From contig JADHLZ010000006.1 in assembly GCA_016780345.1 (NCBI GenBank), positions 1-63,036 of the forward strand: DNA of 63,036 bases, written 5' to 3'. This DNA comes from Flavobacteriaceae bacterium (GTDB lineage Bacteria > Bacteroidota > Bacteroidia > Flavobacteriales > Flavobacteriaceae). The notes beneath the pieces were generated by a model. It was not told the DNA's origin and searched no databases. It saw only the letters and a list, made by a program, of their open reading frames with translations. Both the position numbers and the translations under genes were made by a program. Shown in pieces: positions 26,295 through 33,354 of this stretch (its first letter is position 1; every line of letters starts with the position of its first letter).

Positions 26295-27430
26295 TTTCTT
26301 GGTAAAATTTTATAAACACCTTTGTTTTCAATTGAAACATAAATATATCCGTCTGGACCTTGTACAACATCTCTAGGTCTTCCAAGGCCCTCGGCAATTT
26401 TTGATCTTGATATAACTTTATTGTTTTCAATTTCAATTCTTTCAATATATTTAAAAACTAAGGCACCTGCTAATAAGCTGCCTTTCCATTTAGGGTAAAC
26501 TTCACTAGATATATATTCAAAGGAACTTGGAGCTATTGAAGGTAACCAGTAATAAAGTGGTTGTTCCATTCCAGGAAGACTTTTGTTTTTTGTAATAGTA
26601 GTTCCACTGTAGTTTATTCCAAAGGTTATTTTCGGCCAACCATAATTTTTTCCTTTTTCAATAATATTTATTTCATCACCTCCTTTAGGACCATGTTCAT
26701 TAGTCCATATTTTTCCAGTTTCAGGATGTTTAAATATCCCTTGAGGATTTCTATGTCCATAAGAATATATTGCCTTTTTTGCATTTGGAGTATAATAAAA
26801 AGGATTATCGCTAGGAACAGTTCCGTCATCTTTGATTCTATAAACTTTACCACCATCAACAGAAATATCTTGTGGGTTAACGTTTCTATCTCCTCTGTCA
26901 CCTATTGTAAAGTAAAGATATTTTTCATTATCAAATACCATCCTACTACCAAAATGTTGACCTTTTCTAGAAACAGGTGATCCTTCGTAAAGAACTTCTA
27001 AATTTTCTAAAGAATCATTTACCAATTTAGCTCTGGCTATTGCAGTATTTCCTCCATCGTCTTTATTTTTACTAAAAGCATATGATAAATAAACTAGTCT
27101 ATTCTTATTAAAATCAGGGTGTAGTTCTAAATCCAACAATCCACCTTGTCCCCTAAAATAAACTTCAGGTACACCTTTTATTTCTTTTTTAACTCCATCT
27201 TTATAATGAATTATTGAACCCGATTTTATTGAAGCTAAAATTGAGTTATCTTCTAAAATTTCTAACCCCCAAATTAAATTTTCATCTTCAAAAACAAGTT
27301 CCATTTCATAATTTTTTTCATCAACAACTTTAGAACTTCCTATATTATCTAAAGGTTTTATTTCTTGAGCACAAGAAAAATTCAAAAGAAAAAAAGTCAA
27401 GGAAAGATAGATTGATAGTATTTTTTTCAT
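26291..27430 (-). CDS. PQQ-dependent sugar dehydrogenase (soluble aldose type), lipoprotein
   Basis: 379 residues. The signal MKKILSIYLSLTFFLLNFSC ends in a lipobox cysteine, so it is anchored in a membrane facing the periplasm. The six-bladed propeller type is shown by GGLLDLELHPDFNKNRLVYLSYA near 95-117, TIGDRGDRNVNPQDIS near 176-191, YSYGHRNPQGIFKHPETGKIWTNEHGPKGGDEINII near 219-254 and the last blade EGLGRPRDVVQGPDGYIYV. These match soluble aldose sugar dehydrogenase (YliI-like). PQQ must come from elsewhere; no pqq genes are in the window, so PQQ may be taken up. Electrons likely go to the cytochrome c encoded next. Confidence 0.88.
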   Translation of the reverse strand: MKKILSIYLSLTFFLLNFSCAQEIKPLDNIGSSKVVDEKNYEMELVFEDENLIWGLEILEDNSILASIKSGSIIHYKDGVKKEIKGVPEVYFRGQGGLLDLELHPDFNKNRLVYLSYAFSKNKDDGGNTAIARAKLVNDSLENLEVLYEGSPVSRKGQHFGSRMVFDNEKYLYFTIGDRGDRNVNPQDISVDGGKVYRIKDDGTVPSDNPFYYTPNAKKAIYSYGHRNPQGIFKHPETGKIWTNEHGPKGGDEINIIEKGKNYGWPKITFGINYSGTTITKNKSLPGMEQPLYYWLPSIAPSSFEYISSEVYPKWKGSLLAGALVFKYIERIEIENNKVISRSKIAEGLGRPRDVVQGPDGYIYVSIENKGVYKILPRK

Positions 27431-27556
27431 AGATTTTAATTTTTAGTTTAAAAAAGCTTTTGTTTAAAATATAAATAACAACTAAAATTAGATTAATTAT
27501 GTCTAAACATAAATTTACAGCAAAAATATTTCATATATGTTTTAGATATTTTATTG

Positions 27557-27631
27557 TCGGGATGACAGGATTTGAACCTGCGACCCCACGGCCCCCAGCC
27601 GTGTGCGCTAACCGAACTGCGCTACATCCCG
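27557..27631 (-). tRNA. tRNA-Pro (anticodon GGG)
   Basis: Cloverleaf on the minus strand from CGGGATGTAGCGCAG to CATCCCG. The acceptor stem pairs CGGGATG with CATCCCG; the anticodon arm is CACGG-CTGGGGG-CCGTG, giving anticodon GGG, read for CCC and CCT. The T arm is GCAGGTTCAAATCCTGT. CCA is not encoded. A -7-type box (TATATTTG at 27645-27638) lies just upstream. Confidence 0.95.
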
Positions 27632-27637
27632 ATATTA

Positions 27638-27645
27638 CAAATATA
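27638..27645 (-). promoter_or_regulatory. -7 promoter box of tRNA-Pro(GGG)
   Basis: On the minus strand TATATTTG fits TAnnTTTG and sits seven bases before the mature tRNA 5' end; a TTG lies about 25 bases farther upstream at 27673-27671, a little too far for a typical -33. Confidence 0.45.
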
Positions 27646-27738
27646 GAATTATTGATATATAAGTAGATGACAACTTACTAAAAGAATAAAAATGAAAAAA
27701 ATACGTTAATGTCATTTAATTATTTAGATTCATTCAAC

Positions 27739-27774
27739 AAAAAAATCCTTGTAAATCATTGACTTACAAGGATT
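27739..27774 (-). terminator. Rho-independent terminator downstream of tRNA-Pro(UGG)
   Basis: On the minus strand an 11-base stem (27774-27764 with 27754-27744, core AATCCTTGTAA/TTACAAGGATT) with a nine-base loop is followed by a T run. It lies five bases after the tRNA-Pro(UGG) gene and separates it from tRNA-Pro(GGG). Confidence 0.75.
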
Positions 27775-27778
27775 GTTG

Positions 27779-27853
27779 TCGGGGTGGCAGGATTCGAACC
27801 TGCGACCTCCGCGTCCCAAACGCGGCGCGATAACCGGGCTACGCTACACCCCG
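27779..27853 (-). tRNA. tRNA-Pro (anticodon TGG)
   Basis: Minus-strand cloverleaf from CGGGGTGTAGCGTAG to CACCCCG. The anticodon arm CCGCG-TTTGGGA-CGCGG gives anticodon TGG, reading CCA and CCG-type codons. T arm GCAGGTTCGAATCCTGC. CCA is not encoded. It has a strong promoter upstream and a terminator downstream. Confidence 0.97.
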
Positions 27854-27865
27854 AAAATTAGCCAG

Positions 27866-27896
27866 CAAATATAGGATTATTTCAAAAATCATCAAA
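27866..27896 (-). promoter_or_regulatory. Bacteroidota-type promoter of tRNA-Pro(UGG)
   Basis: On the minus strand TTTG (27896-27893) is followed after exactly 19 bases by TATATTTG (27873-27866). This matches the TTTG-N19-TAnnTTTG consensus. The tRNA starts 13 bases further on. Confidence 0.7.
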
Positions 27897-27973
27897 TAAT
27901 AGTTGATATTATTCATAATAAATTTTGCTGATAACTTTTTAAAGATTTTTCAATATCTAACACTCAAAAAAAT

Positions 27974-27981
27974 TAAATTTG
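27974..27981 (+). promoter_or_regulatory. -7 promoter box of trxB
   Basis: TAAATTTG matches TAnnTTTG and lies 16 bases before the trxB ATG. The -33 region is only T-rich (27946-27950), with no clear TTG. Confidence 0.45.
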
Positions 27982-27997
27982 CTATTAAAATATTATA

Positions 27998-28939
27998 ATG
28001 TCAGTTGAAAAAATTAAAACTCTAATAATTGGTTCAGGACCAGCCGGTTATACAGCTGCAATTTATGCTTCTAGAGCTGATCTAAAACCAGTGCTTTATA
28101 CTGGTTTAGAGCCAGGTGGTCAATTAACAACTACAACAGAAGTAGATAATTTTCCAGGCTACCCTAATGGTGTAGACGGTCCAACTATGATGGTCGATTT
28201 ACAAAAGCAAGCTGAAAGATTTGGAACTGATGTTAGAATAGGAATGATATCTTCCGTCACTTTTAGTGACACGGTTGGAGGAGTTCATAAAATTATTGTT
28301 GACAATAATAAAGAAATTGAGGCAGAAAGTGTTATAATATCAACTGGAGCCACAGCAAAATATCTTGGATTACCATCAGAACAAAGGCTTAGGGGTGGAG
28401 GAGTGTCTGCTTGTGCTGTTTGTGATGGTTTTTTTTACAAAGGTCAAGATGTTGCAATAGTTGGTGGAGGTGATACTGCAGCTGAGGAAGCTACATACTT
28501 ATCCAACATTTGTACTAAAGTCACAATGATTGTTAGAAGGGAAGAGATGAGAGCTTCTAAAGCTATGCAACATAGAGTTAATTCTAAAGATAATATTGAA
28601 ATTTTGTATAATTCTGAAATTAAGGAAGTTTTAGGTAAAGATATTGTTGAAGGTGTAAGTATTATAAATAATCAAACTAACGAAATTAAAAATGTTAAAG
28701 TAACGGGATTGTTTATAGCAATAGGTCATAAGCCAAATACTGATATTTTTAAAAATCAACTGACTATGGATGATTCAGGATACATAATTACTAAAGGTAA
28801 ATCAACCCATACTAATAAACCTGGGGTTTTTGCTTCTGGAGATGTTCAAGATAAAGATTATCGTCAGGCAGTAACAGCTGCTGGAACTGGATGTATGGCT
28901 GCTCTTGACGCTGAAAGGTATTTGGCATCAATAAAATAA
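27998..28939 (+). CDS. trxB: Thioredoxin-disulfide reductase
   Basis: An NADPH flavoenzyme keeping thioredoxin reduced. 313 residues. FAD-binding LIIGSGPAGYTAAIYASRA at 10-28, EPGGQLTTTTEVDNFPGYP at 38-56, redox pair Cys139/Cys142 in SACAVCDGFF, NADPH-binding VAIVGGGDTAAEEATYL near 150-166, and the C-terminal FAD motif GVFASGDVQDKDYRQAVTAAGTGCMAALDAE. The motif CAVCDG is a common variant of CATCDG. It has its own promoter-like box. The next gene (DUF4442) is 31 bases away. Confidence 0.96.
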   Translation: MSVEKIKTLIIGSGPAGYTAAIYASRADLKPVLYTGLEPGGQLTTTTEVDNFPGYPNGVDGPTMMVDLQKQAERFGTDVRIGMISSVTFSDTVGGVHKIIVDNNKEIEAESVIISTGATAKYLGLPSEQRLRGGGVSACAVCDGFFYKGQDVAIVGGGDTAAEEATYLSNICTKVTMIVRREEMRASKAMQHRVNSKDNIEILYNSEIKEVLGKDIVEGVSIINNQTNEIKNVKVTGLFIAIGHKPNTDIFKNQLTMDDSGYIITKGKSTHTNKPGVFASGDVQDKDYRQAVTAAGTGCMAALDAERYLASIK

Positions 28940-28970
28940 ATAATTATTAGTATATTTATACTAGATTTTT

Positions 28971-29435
28971 ATGAGCAAATTCAAACTTTTTGTTAGAAAT
29001 CAAATGTCCTTTTTTTGGTTGCCATCTGCATGGTTTTGTGGAGTAAAAGTTGATAGTCTTAATTCTAATTCTTGTACAGTAGGTGTTAAACACAATTTTT
29101 TTAATAAAAATCCTTTTAATTCACTTTTTTGGGCAGTACAAGGGATGGCTGCGGAAATGCCCGGAGGTCTATTATTAATGAAAAAAATCAAAAGAAGTGG
29201 CCATAGCGTGGCCATGCTTTTAATTGGTTCTAACTCTAGTTTTAAAAAAAAAGCAGTTGGAAAAATTTTTTTCACCTTTGATAAAGGTAAAGATTTAGAT
29301 AAATTTTTAAATAATGCTATTATTACAAAAAAAGCACAAACAATTTCAATAAAAACTAATGGAATTGATGAAAATGGCGATGTTGTTTCTGAGTTCTCTT
29401 TTATGTGGAGTATAAAACTTCGATCAAAAAAATAA
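28971..29435 (+). CDS. DUF4442 hotdog-fold protein (possible thioesterase)
   Basis: A 154-residue protein. It shows the DUF4442 features MSFFWLPSAWFCGVKVDSLN near residue 12-31 and NPFNSLFWAVQGMAAEMPGGLLLMKKI near 45-71, like the central helix of the hotdog fold of thioesterases such as PaaI. A thioesterase role on acyl-CoA is suggested by the fold only; no activity is known for this subgroup. It follows trxB closely and probably shares its transcript. Residues such as VQGMAAEMPGG hold the possible catalytic Glu. Confidence 0.8.
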   Translation: MSKFKLFVRNQMSFFWLPSAWFCGVKVDSLNSNSCTVGVKHNFFNKNPFNSLFWAVQGMAAEMPGGLLLMKKIKRSGHSVAMLLIGSNSSFKKKAVGKIFFTFDKGKDLDKFLNNAIITKKAQTISIKTNGIDENGDVVSEFSFMWSIKLRSKK

Positions 29436-29500
29436 CTATTAACATTTTTTTTAGATTTTTTTTAAATATAATTTATACTTTAGATCTATATTGTAATTTA

Positions 29501-29686
29501 ATGTCAAGGTCTTTTTATAAATACACTATTTATATTTTAAAAAAAGTAAGTTTTAATCCAAAGCTGTTTAGAAAAGAATTATTAAAAGCTTCAAAAAGAT
29601 TGCTTCCACATGAATATAATGAGCTTATGATATGGGTTAAAAATTATACATTTCAAAACCCTCATCTTTATAATGCAATAATTTAG
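29501..29686 (+). CDS. Small protein of unknown function (61 residues)
   Basis: From ATG 29501 the protein reads MSRSFYKYTIYILKKVSF, followed by FRKELLKASKRLLPHEYNELMIW. The KVSF-x(2,3)-LF-x-KEL-x3-RLLPHE pattern is one I recall from other Flavobacteria as a short conserved hypothetical, but I cannot name a family. It is basic and mostly helical, with no signal or membrane segment. A longer reading frame from 29405 would put a hydrophobic leader overlapping the DUF4442 gene; this is less likely. Function unknown. Confidence 0.55.
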   Translation: MSRSFYKYTIYILKKVSFNPKLFRKELLKASKRLLPHEYNELMIWVKNYTFQNPHLYNAII

Positions 29687-29689
29687 TAT

Positions 29690-30592
29690 TCAAATTATTT
29701 TTACATCCGAAAAAAAATTTTCTTTTTTTAATTCATTTTTAATAATTTCTAAGATTTCTAAAATATAATCCTTTTTCAGATTGGTTTTTTTATAAACAAA
29801 ACATATTTCTCTGGCGGGATATGGTGATTTAAAATGATGTATATTTTTTTTTATCGAATCACTTAATTCTTGAACTTTTAAATAGGGGATAATGGATAAT
29901 CCCATTCCTCTGTCAGATAATTTTATTATAGTATCTAAATTGCTAGATATAATATTTTTTTTAAATTTTTTATTTCTAAAAATATTGTAAATACTTTTTG
30001 TTAAGTTGTTTGATTTTGCTTGAATTATCATATCCAATGGGGATATGTCATTTAAAGTTATTTTTTTATTGTAATTCTTTTTGAGTTTCTCAGGAATTAG
30101 AACCATTAACGGTTCATAATAAAAGGGTATTGAAATTAAGTCAATTGAATTTTTTGGTTTGTCAGTGATCAAAAAGTCTAGGTCTTCCTTTATTAAGTAA
30201 TTTAATAGCTTATTTTTTTTATCCTCAATTATTTTAATTGTATTATGATTATTTAATTTTTTTATAGGTAAATAATTTACAATTGACTCAAAACCAAGAG
30301 AAATTCCAATACTTAATTTTTTTGAAAACATGTCTATATAAAACTCCTTAGTTTTTTTGATTTTTGAGGTTTCAGTTATTACAAGTTTAATTTGATTGAT
30401 TAGTTTTTTTCCAATTTTTGTTTTTTTTAATGGTTTCGATTCTCTATTAAAAATTATTACTCCTAATTCCTTTTCTAATTTGTTGATTTGCATGCTTAAA
30501 GTTGGTTGTGCTACATTACATGCTTTGGCAGCTTTAGTAAAATTTTTAAACTTATCTAATGCTAATACATAGTTAAATTGCGTTATTGTCAT
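29690..30592 (-). CDS. LysR-type regulator, OxyR-like but without the redox cysteines
   Basis: A 300-residue LysR-family activator. The N-terminal winged helix is ITQFNYVLALDKFKNFTKAAKACNVAQPTLSMQINKLEKELG, with GVIIFNRESKPLKKTKIG, the form seen in flavobacterial OxyR. Where E. coli OxyR has the peroxide-sensing Cys199 and Cys208 (GHCLRDQ...C), this protein has MIIQAKSNNLTKSIYNIF (about residues 188-205), with no cysteine at all between residues 26 and 263. The only cysteines are Cys25 (in the DNA-binding domain) and Cys264. So either it senses something else or works without redox switching. It converges with the small gene at 29501; no catalase or Ahp gene is next to it, though trxB is nearby. 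Confidence 0.8.
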   Translation of the reverse strand: MTITQFNYVLALDKFKNFTKAAKACNVAQPTLSMQINKLEKELGVIIFNRESKPLKKTKIGKKLINQIKLVITETSKIKKTKEFYIDMFSKKLSIGISLGFESIVNYLPIKKLNNHNTIKIIEDKKNKLLNYLIKEDLDFLITDKPKNSIDLISIPFYYEPLMVLIPEKLKKNYNKKITLNDISPLDMIIQAKSNNLTKSIYNIFRNKKFKKNIISSNLDTIIKLSDRGMGLSIIPYLKVQELSDSIKKNIHHFKSPYPAREICFVYKKTNLKKDYILEILEIIKNELKKENFFSDVKII

Positions 30593-30634
30593 AATTCTTT
30601 ATATCTATAAAAATATGAATTTAATAAGAAAAAT

Positions 30635-31318
30635 CTATTCTATTATTTGAACATCAAATCTTACATCCTCTAGTGGCCATTCTCTTTTGTCGGTTTCTAA
30701 ATTTGAGATTTTATCGACAACATCCATTCCCTTAATTACTTTACCAAAAGCCGTATAATTTTTATCTAAGTGATATGCTCCATCAATTTTTTGAACAATA
30801 AAAAATTCATATGGAGATGCTAATTTATGTGGATTTTCAATTTCACTACTTGGCATTGAAATTGTTCCTCTGTGATGCTTATATCCTTTTTTTGTGTCTG
30901 TCGGTAACAAATACCTCCCAATTTTCCTTCTTTTTATTGATGTACTTATATTATCAGAATTTCCACCTTGAATGATAAAACCTTTGACAACTCTATGAAA
31001 AAATTCCCCATTGAAATATTTTTTTTTAGTTAAGTATATAAAATTAGATCGATGATAATGAGTGTTTTTGAATAATAAAATATCAATATTTCCATATGAT
31101 GTTGATATTCTTACTTTATTTTCTTTATTTTTTTTTCCATATTCAAACAAGAATGGAATTGCATTCTTATCATCAAGAACAAATTCTTTTTTTACTATTT
31201 TATTTTCAGTTTTTATAATTTTTTGAATTGGCTTAGGATTACTAACTTTTTCTTTATTACTTATATCTTTACATGAAACAGCTAAAAGAAAAATAAAAAG
31301 TATTTTAAAAAAGTGCAT
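30635..31318 (-). CDS. Cyclophilin-type peptidylprolyl isomerase, lipoprotein
   Basis: A 227-residue protein with a lipoprotein signal (MHFFKILFIFLLAVSC, lipobox LAVSC). The cyclophilin domain begins at about residue 68 with VRISTSYGNIDILLFKNTHYHRSNFIYL, and shows the active-site core NGEFFHRVVKGFIIQGGNSD near 104-123 and the HRGTISMPSS region; YTAFGKVIKGMDVVDKI closes the fold. It catalyses cis-trans isomerisation of prolyl bonds in periplasmic or outer-membrane folding. Its ATG (31318-31316) overlaps the GTG of the opposite Nudix gene, so the two genes are divergent with overlapping starts. Confidence 0.93.
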   Translation of the reverse strand: MHFFKILFIFLLAVSCKDISNKEKVSNPKPIQKIIKTENKIVKKEFVLDDKNAIPFLFEYGKKNKENKVRISTSYGNIDILLFKNTHYHRSNFIYLTKKKYFNGEFFHRVVKGFIIQGGNSDNISTSIKRRKIGRYLLPTDTKKGYKHHRGTISMPSSEIENPHKLASPYEFFIVQKIDGAYHLDKNYTAFGKVIKGMDVVDKISNLETDKREWPLEDVRFDVQIIE

Positions 31319-31951
31319 TTTAAGAATTTTAAAAAAATATTATTAAAAATAAGAGATTATGAACTTCCTGGTCATGATTATTTATTAAAAATTGCTCCAC
31401 CATCTAGAATTAAAACATTAAAGTCATTTAAAATACCAGATTCTGCCAAAACAGCTTCTGTTATTTTGTTATTTTATCCTGATCATAAAAATGAAACTAG
31501 GTTTGTATTGATTTTGAGAAATAGTTATAATGGAGTTCATTCTAATCAAATTGGATTTCCAGGAGGTAAAATTGAAAAGAAGGACAGATCATTATTTGAT
31601 ACTGCAGTTCGTGAATGTGAAGAGGAAATAGGTGTAATAAAAAATGATATTTTTCAAGTAGGAAAATTATCTCCTGTTTATATACCACCTAGTAATTTTA
31701 ATGTTTATCCTTTTATAGGTTGTATTGATTATGAGCCTATTTTTTTTCCAGATTCTAAAGAAGTTTCCAAAATAATTAATCCAACATTTGAAACATTATT
31801 GAATTTGAAAATTATCAAATCAAAAATTACATTAAAAAACGATGAGCAGTTGGTTCCTTCATATATAATTGATGATCATATAGTTTGGGGAGCTACCGCA
31901 ATTATGATTCATGAATTTAAACTATTGTTTAAACATGTTCTTAATTCTTAA
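31313..31951 (+). CDS. CoA pyrophosphatase-type Nudix hydrolase (NudL-like)
   Basis: A 212-residue Nudix protein. The Nudix box GGKIEKKDRSLFDTAVRE plus CEEEIG spans about residues 84-107. Upstream, NSYNGVHSNQIGFPGG is the CoAse (UPF0035) signature, and PVYIPPSNFNVYPFIG follows. Members hydrolyse CoA or oxidised CoA to phosphopantetheine and adenosine-3',5'-bisphosphate. The start is a GTG at 31313; the first residues FKNFKKILLKIRDYELPG and IAPPSR match the family start, so this unusual start is believable. It shares its start region with the cyclophilin gene on the other strand. Confidence 0.88.
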   Translation: MHFKNFKKILLKIRDYELPGHDYLLKIAPPSRIKTLKSFKIPDSAKTASVILLFYPDHKNETRFVLILRNSYNGVHSNQIGFPGGKIEKKDRSLFDTAVRECEEEIGVIKNDIFQVGKLSPVYIPPSNFNVYPFIGCIDYEPIFFPDSKEVSKIINPTFETLLNLKIIKSKITLKNDEQLVPSYIIDDHIVWGATAIMIHEFKLLFKHVLNS

Positions 31952-31977
31952 TACATTTGTCAAACCAAAAATAACAT

Positions 31978-32775
31978 GTGAATATTTTTAAACGTAATCC
32001 CTTTGGACATTACTTATTTATAAAGAAATGGTTAATACGTATTCTTGGCGTCTTAACTCATCAAAGATTTAATCGTTTTAATAAATTAAAAATTGAAGGA
32101 TCTGATGTTTTAAAATCTCTTCCAGACAATAATGTTTTGTTCGTTTCTAATCATCAAACTTATTTTGCTGATGTTGCAGCTATGTTTCATGTCTTTAATG
32201 CCAGTTTAAGTGGACGGGTTGATTCAATAAAAAATATGACATACTTATGGCAACCAAAATTAAATATATATTATGTTGCTGCTAAAGAAACAATGAAAGC
32301 AGGATTACTTCCAAGAATTTTAGCATATGTTGGATCTGTTTCAATTGAAAGAACTTGGCGATCAAAAGGTGAGGATATTAACAGACAAGTTAAAATGAGT
32401 GATATAAGTAATATTGGAACCGCTCTAAAAGATGGATGGGTTATTACCTTTCCTCAAGGAACAACAACTCCTTTTAAACCTATAAGAAAAGGGACAGCAC
32501 ATATAATTAAGAAATATAAACCAATTGTTATTCCCATAGTTATTGATGGTTTTAGAAGATCTTTTGATAAAAAAGGAATTAGAATAAAAAAAAGAGATAT
32601 TCTTCAATCTATGGAAATAAAAAAACCATTAGAAATAGATTATCATAACGAATCTGTTGAAAGTATTGTTGAAAAAATTGAATACGCAATAGAGCAACAC
32701 CCTTCTTTTTTAAAAGTTATTTCAGAAAAAGAGTTAATAGAATTAGAAAAGACTAACAAACAAAGAGAATGGTAA
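31978..32775 (+). CDS. 1-acyl-glycerol-3-phosphate acyltransferase family protein (PlsC-like)
   Basis: A 265-residue membrane-associated acyltransferase that probably adds the second acyl chain in phospholipid synthesis. The acceptor motif is FVSNHQTYFADVAAM at 55-69: His59 and Asp65 are five residues apart, one more than the usual HX4D. The second motif FPQGTTTPFKPIRKGTAHI (about 158-176) replaces the common FPEGT. Start is GTG 31978 because the ATG two bases earlier is followed by a stop. This HX5D form may belong to a flavobacterial subfamily, so its substrate could differ from E. coli PlsC. It is about 26 bases behind the Nudix gene. Confidence 0.85.
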   Translation: MNIFKRNPFGHYLFIKKWLIRILGVLTHQRFNRFNKLKIEGSDVLKSLPDNNVLFVSNHQTYFADVAAMFHVFNASLSGRVDSIKNMTYLWQPKLNIYYVAAKETMKAGLLPRILAYVGSVSIERTWRSKGEDINRQVKMSDISNIGTALKDGWVITFPQGTTTPFKPIRKGTAHIIKKYKPIVIPIVIDGFRRSFDKKGIRIKKRDILQSMEIKKPLEIDYHNESVESIVEKIEYAIEQHPSFLKVISEKELIELEKTNKQREW

Positions 32776-32783
32776 CTTATTTT

Positions 32784-33311
32784 TTAATCAATCAATGAGT
32801 TTTCTTCAATTATTCCTCCACATGCTATTCTTGAGCCAGCAGCTCCTGATGGTTGAGATTTAAAGTCATCAAAACCTTCATGAATTATAATTGATTTACC
32901 TAAAATATTTTTTGAAATATCATCACAATTCAAACACCACAAATCCGTTGTAAACGTAACAGCTCCATTACCCTCATTATCAACTGTAAAATTTCCTATA
33001 TCTCCTCTATGAAATCCAGTTGAATCGCCCCATTTTCCATGCGCTTCTAGTGTCGGATTCCAATGACCACCTGCTGATGAACCATCAGCTGATGAACAAT
33101 CTGATTTTTCATGAATATGGATTGCATGTTCACCAGGGTTTAAACCTTTGATTTGAGCTTTCATCGTTACTTTTGAATCTTTTTCAACAAAAACAATAAA
33201 TCCATTAGTTTCTGATGAGTTTTTAGATTCAAGTTCAACAACAACCATGTTGGGAACTGAACAGCTAAAAATTGTAAAGGATAAAAAAAATAATAATATA
33301 GACTTTGTCAT
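32784..33311 (-). CDS. Cu/Zn superoxide dismutase, lipoprotein
   Basis: A 175-residue protein that removes superoxide in the periplasm. Signal with lipobox SFTIFSC (Cys17). Metal ligands fit: His65 and His67 (HAIHIHEKSDC), bridging His83 (GGHWNP), His91, His101 and Asp104 (zinc side), and His144 (SIIIHEGFDD) for copper. The disulfide pair is probably Cys72 and Cys164 (SRIACGG). It uses copper, so it may profit from the copper-related cassette at 34432-37965. The gene is divergent from the DUF3089 gene with 43 bases between the starts. Confidence 0.94.
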   Translation of the reverse strand: MTKSILLFFLSFTIFSCSVPNMVVVELESKNSSETNGFIVFVEKDSKVTMKAQIKGLNPGEHAIHIHEKSDCSSADGSSAGGHWNPTLEAHGKWGDSTGFHRGDIGNFTVDNEGNGAVTFTTDLWCLNCDDISKNILGKSIIIHEGFDDFKSQPSGAAGSRIACGGIIEENSLID

Positions 33312-33322
33312 AGTTATTAATT

Positions 33323-33330
33323 TAGTTTTG
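33323..33330 (+). promoter_or_regulatory. -7 promoter box before the DUF3089 gene
   Basis: TAGTTTTG matches TAnnTTTG. TTTG at 33304-33307 lies upstream, but with a short spacer of 15 bases, so the call is tentative. It lies in the divergent region shared with the superoxide dismutase gene. Confidence 0.4.
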
Positions 33331-33354
33331 CATAATTTTTGTTATAGTGAATTT

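Noticed and set aside
26561-26980. 139-residue plus-strand frame opposite the PQQ sugar dehydrogenase
   Set aside because: Phe/Ser/Ile-rich translation without any family motif, while the opposite strand encodes a well-recognised enzyme.
27895-27913. AT-only palindrome (AATAATA-GTTGA-TATTATT) between tRNA-Pro and trxB
   Set aside because: It could be an operator, but in sequence this AT-rich such short repeats are expected by chance.
33247-33354. Upstream extension of the DUF3089 gene
   Set aside because: The extra 36 residues overlap the superoxide dismutase gene and precede a clean lipoprotein signal at 33355.
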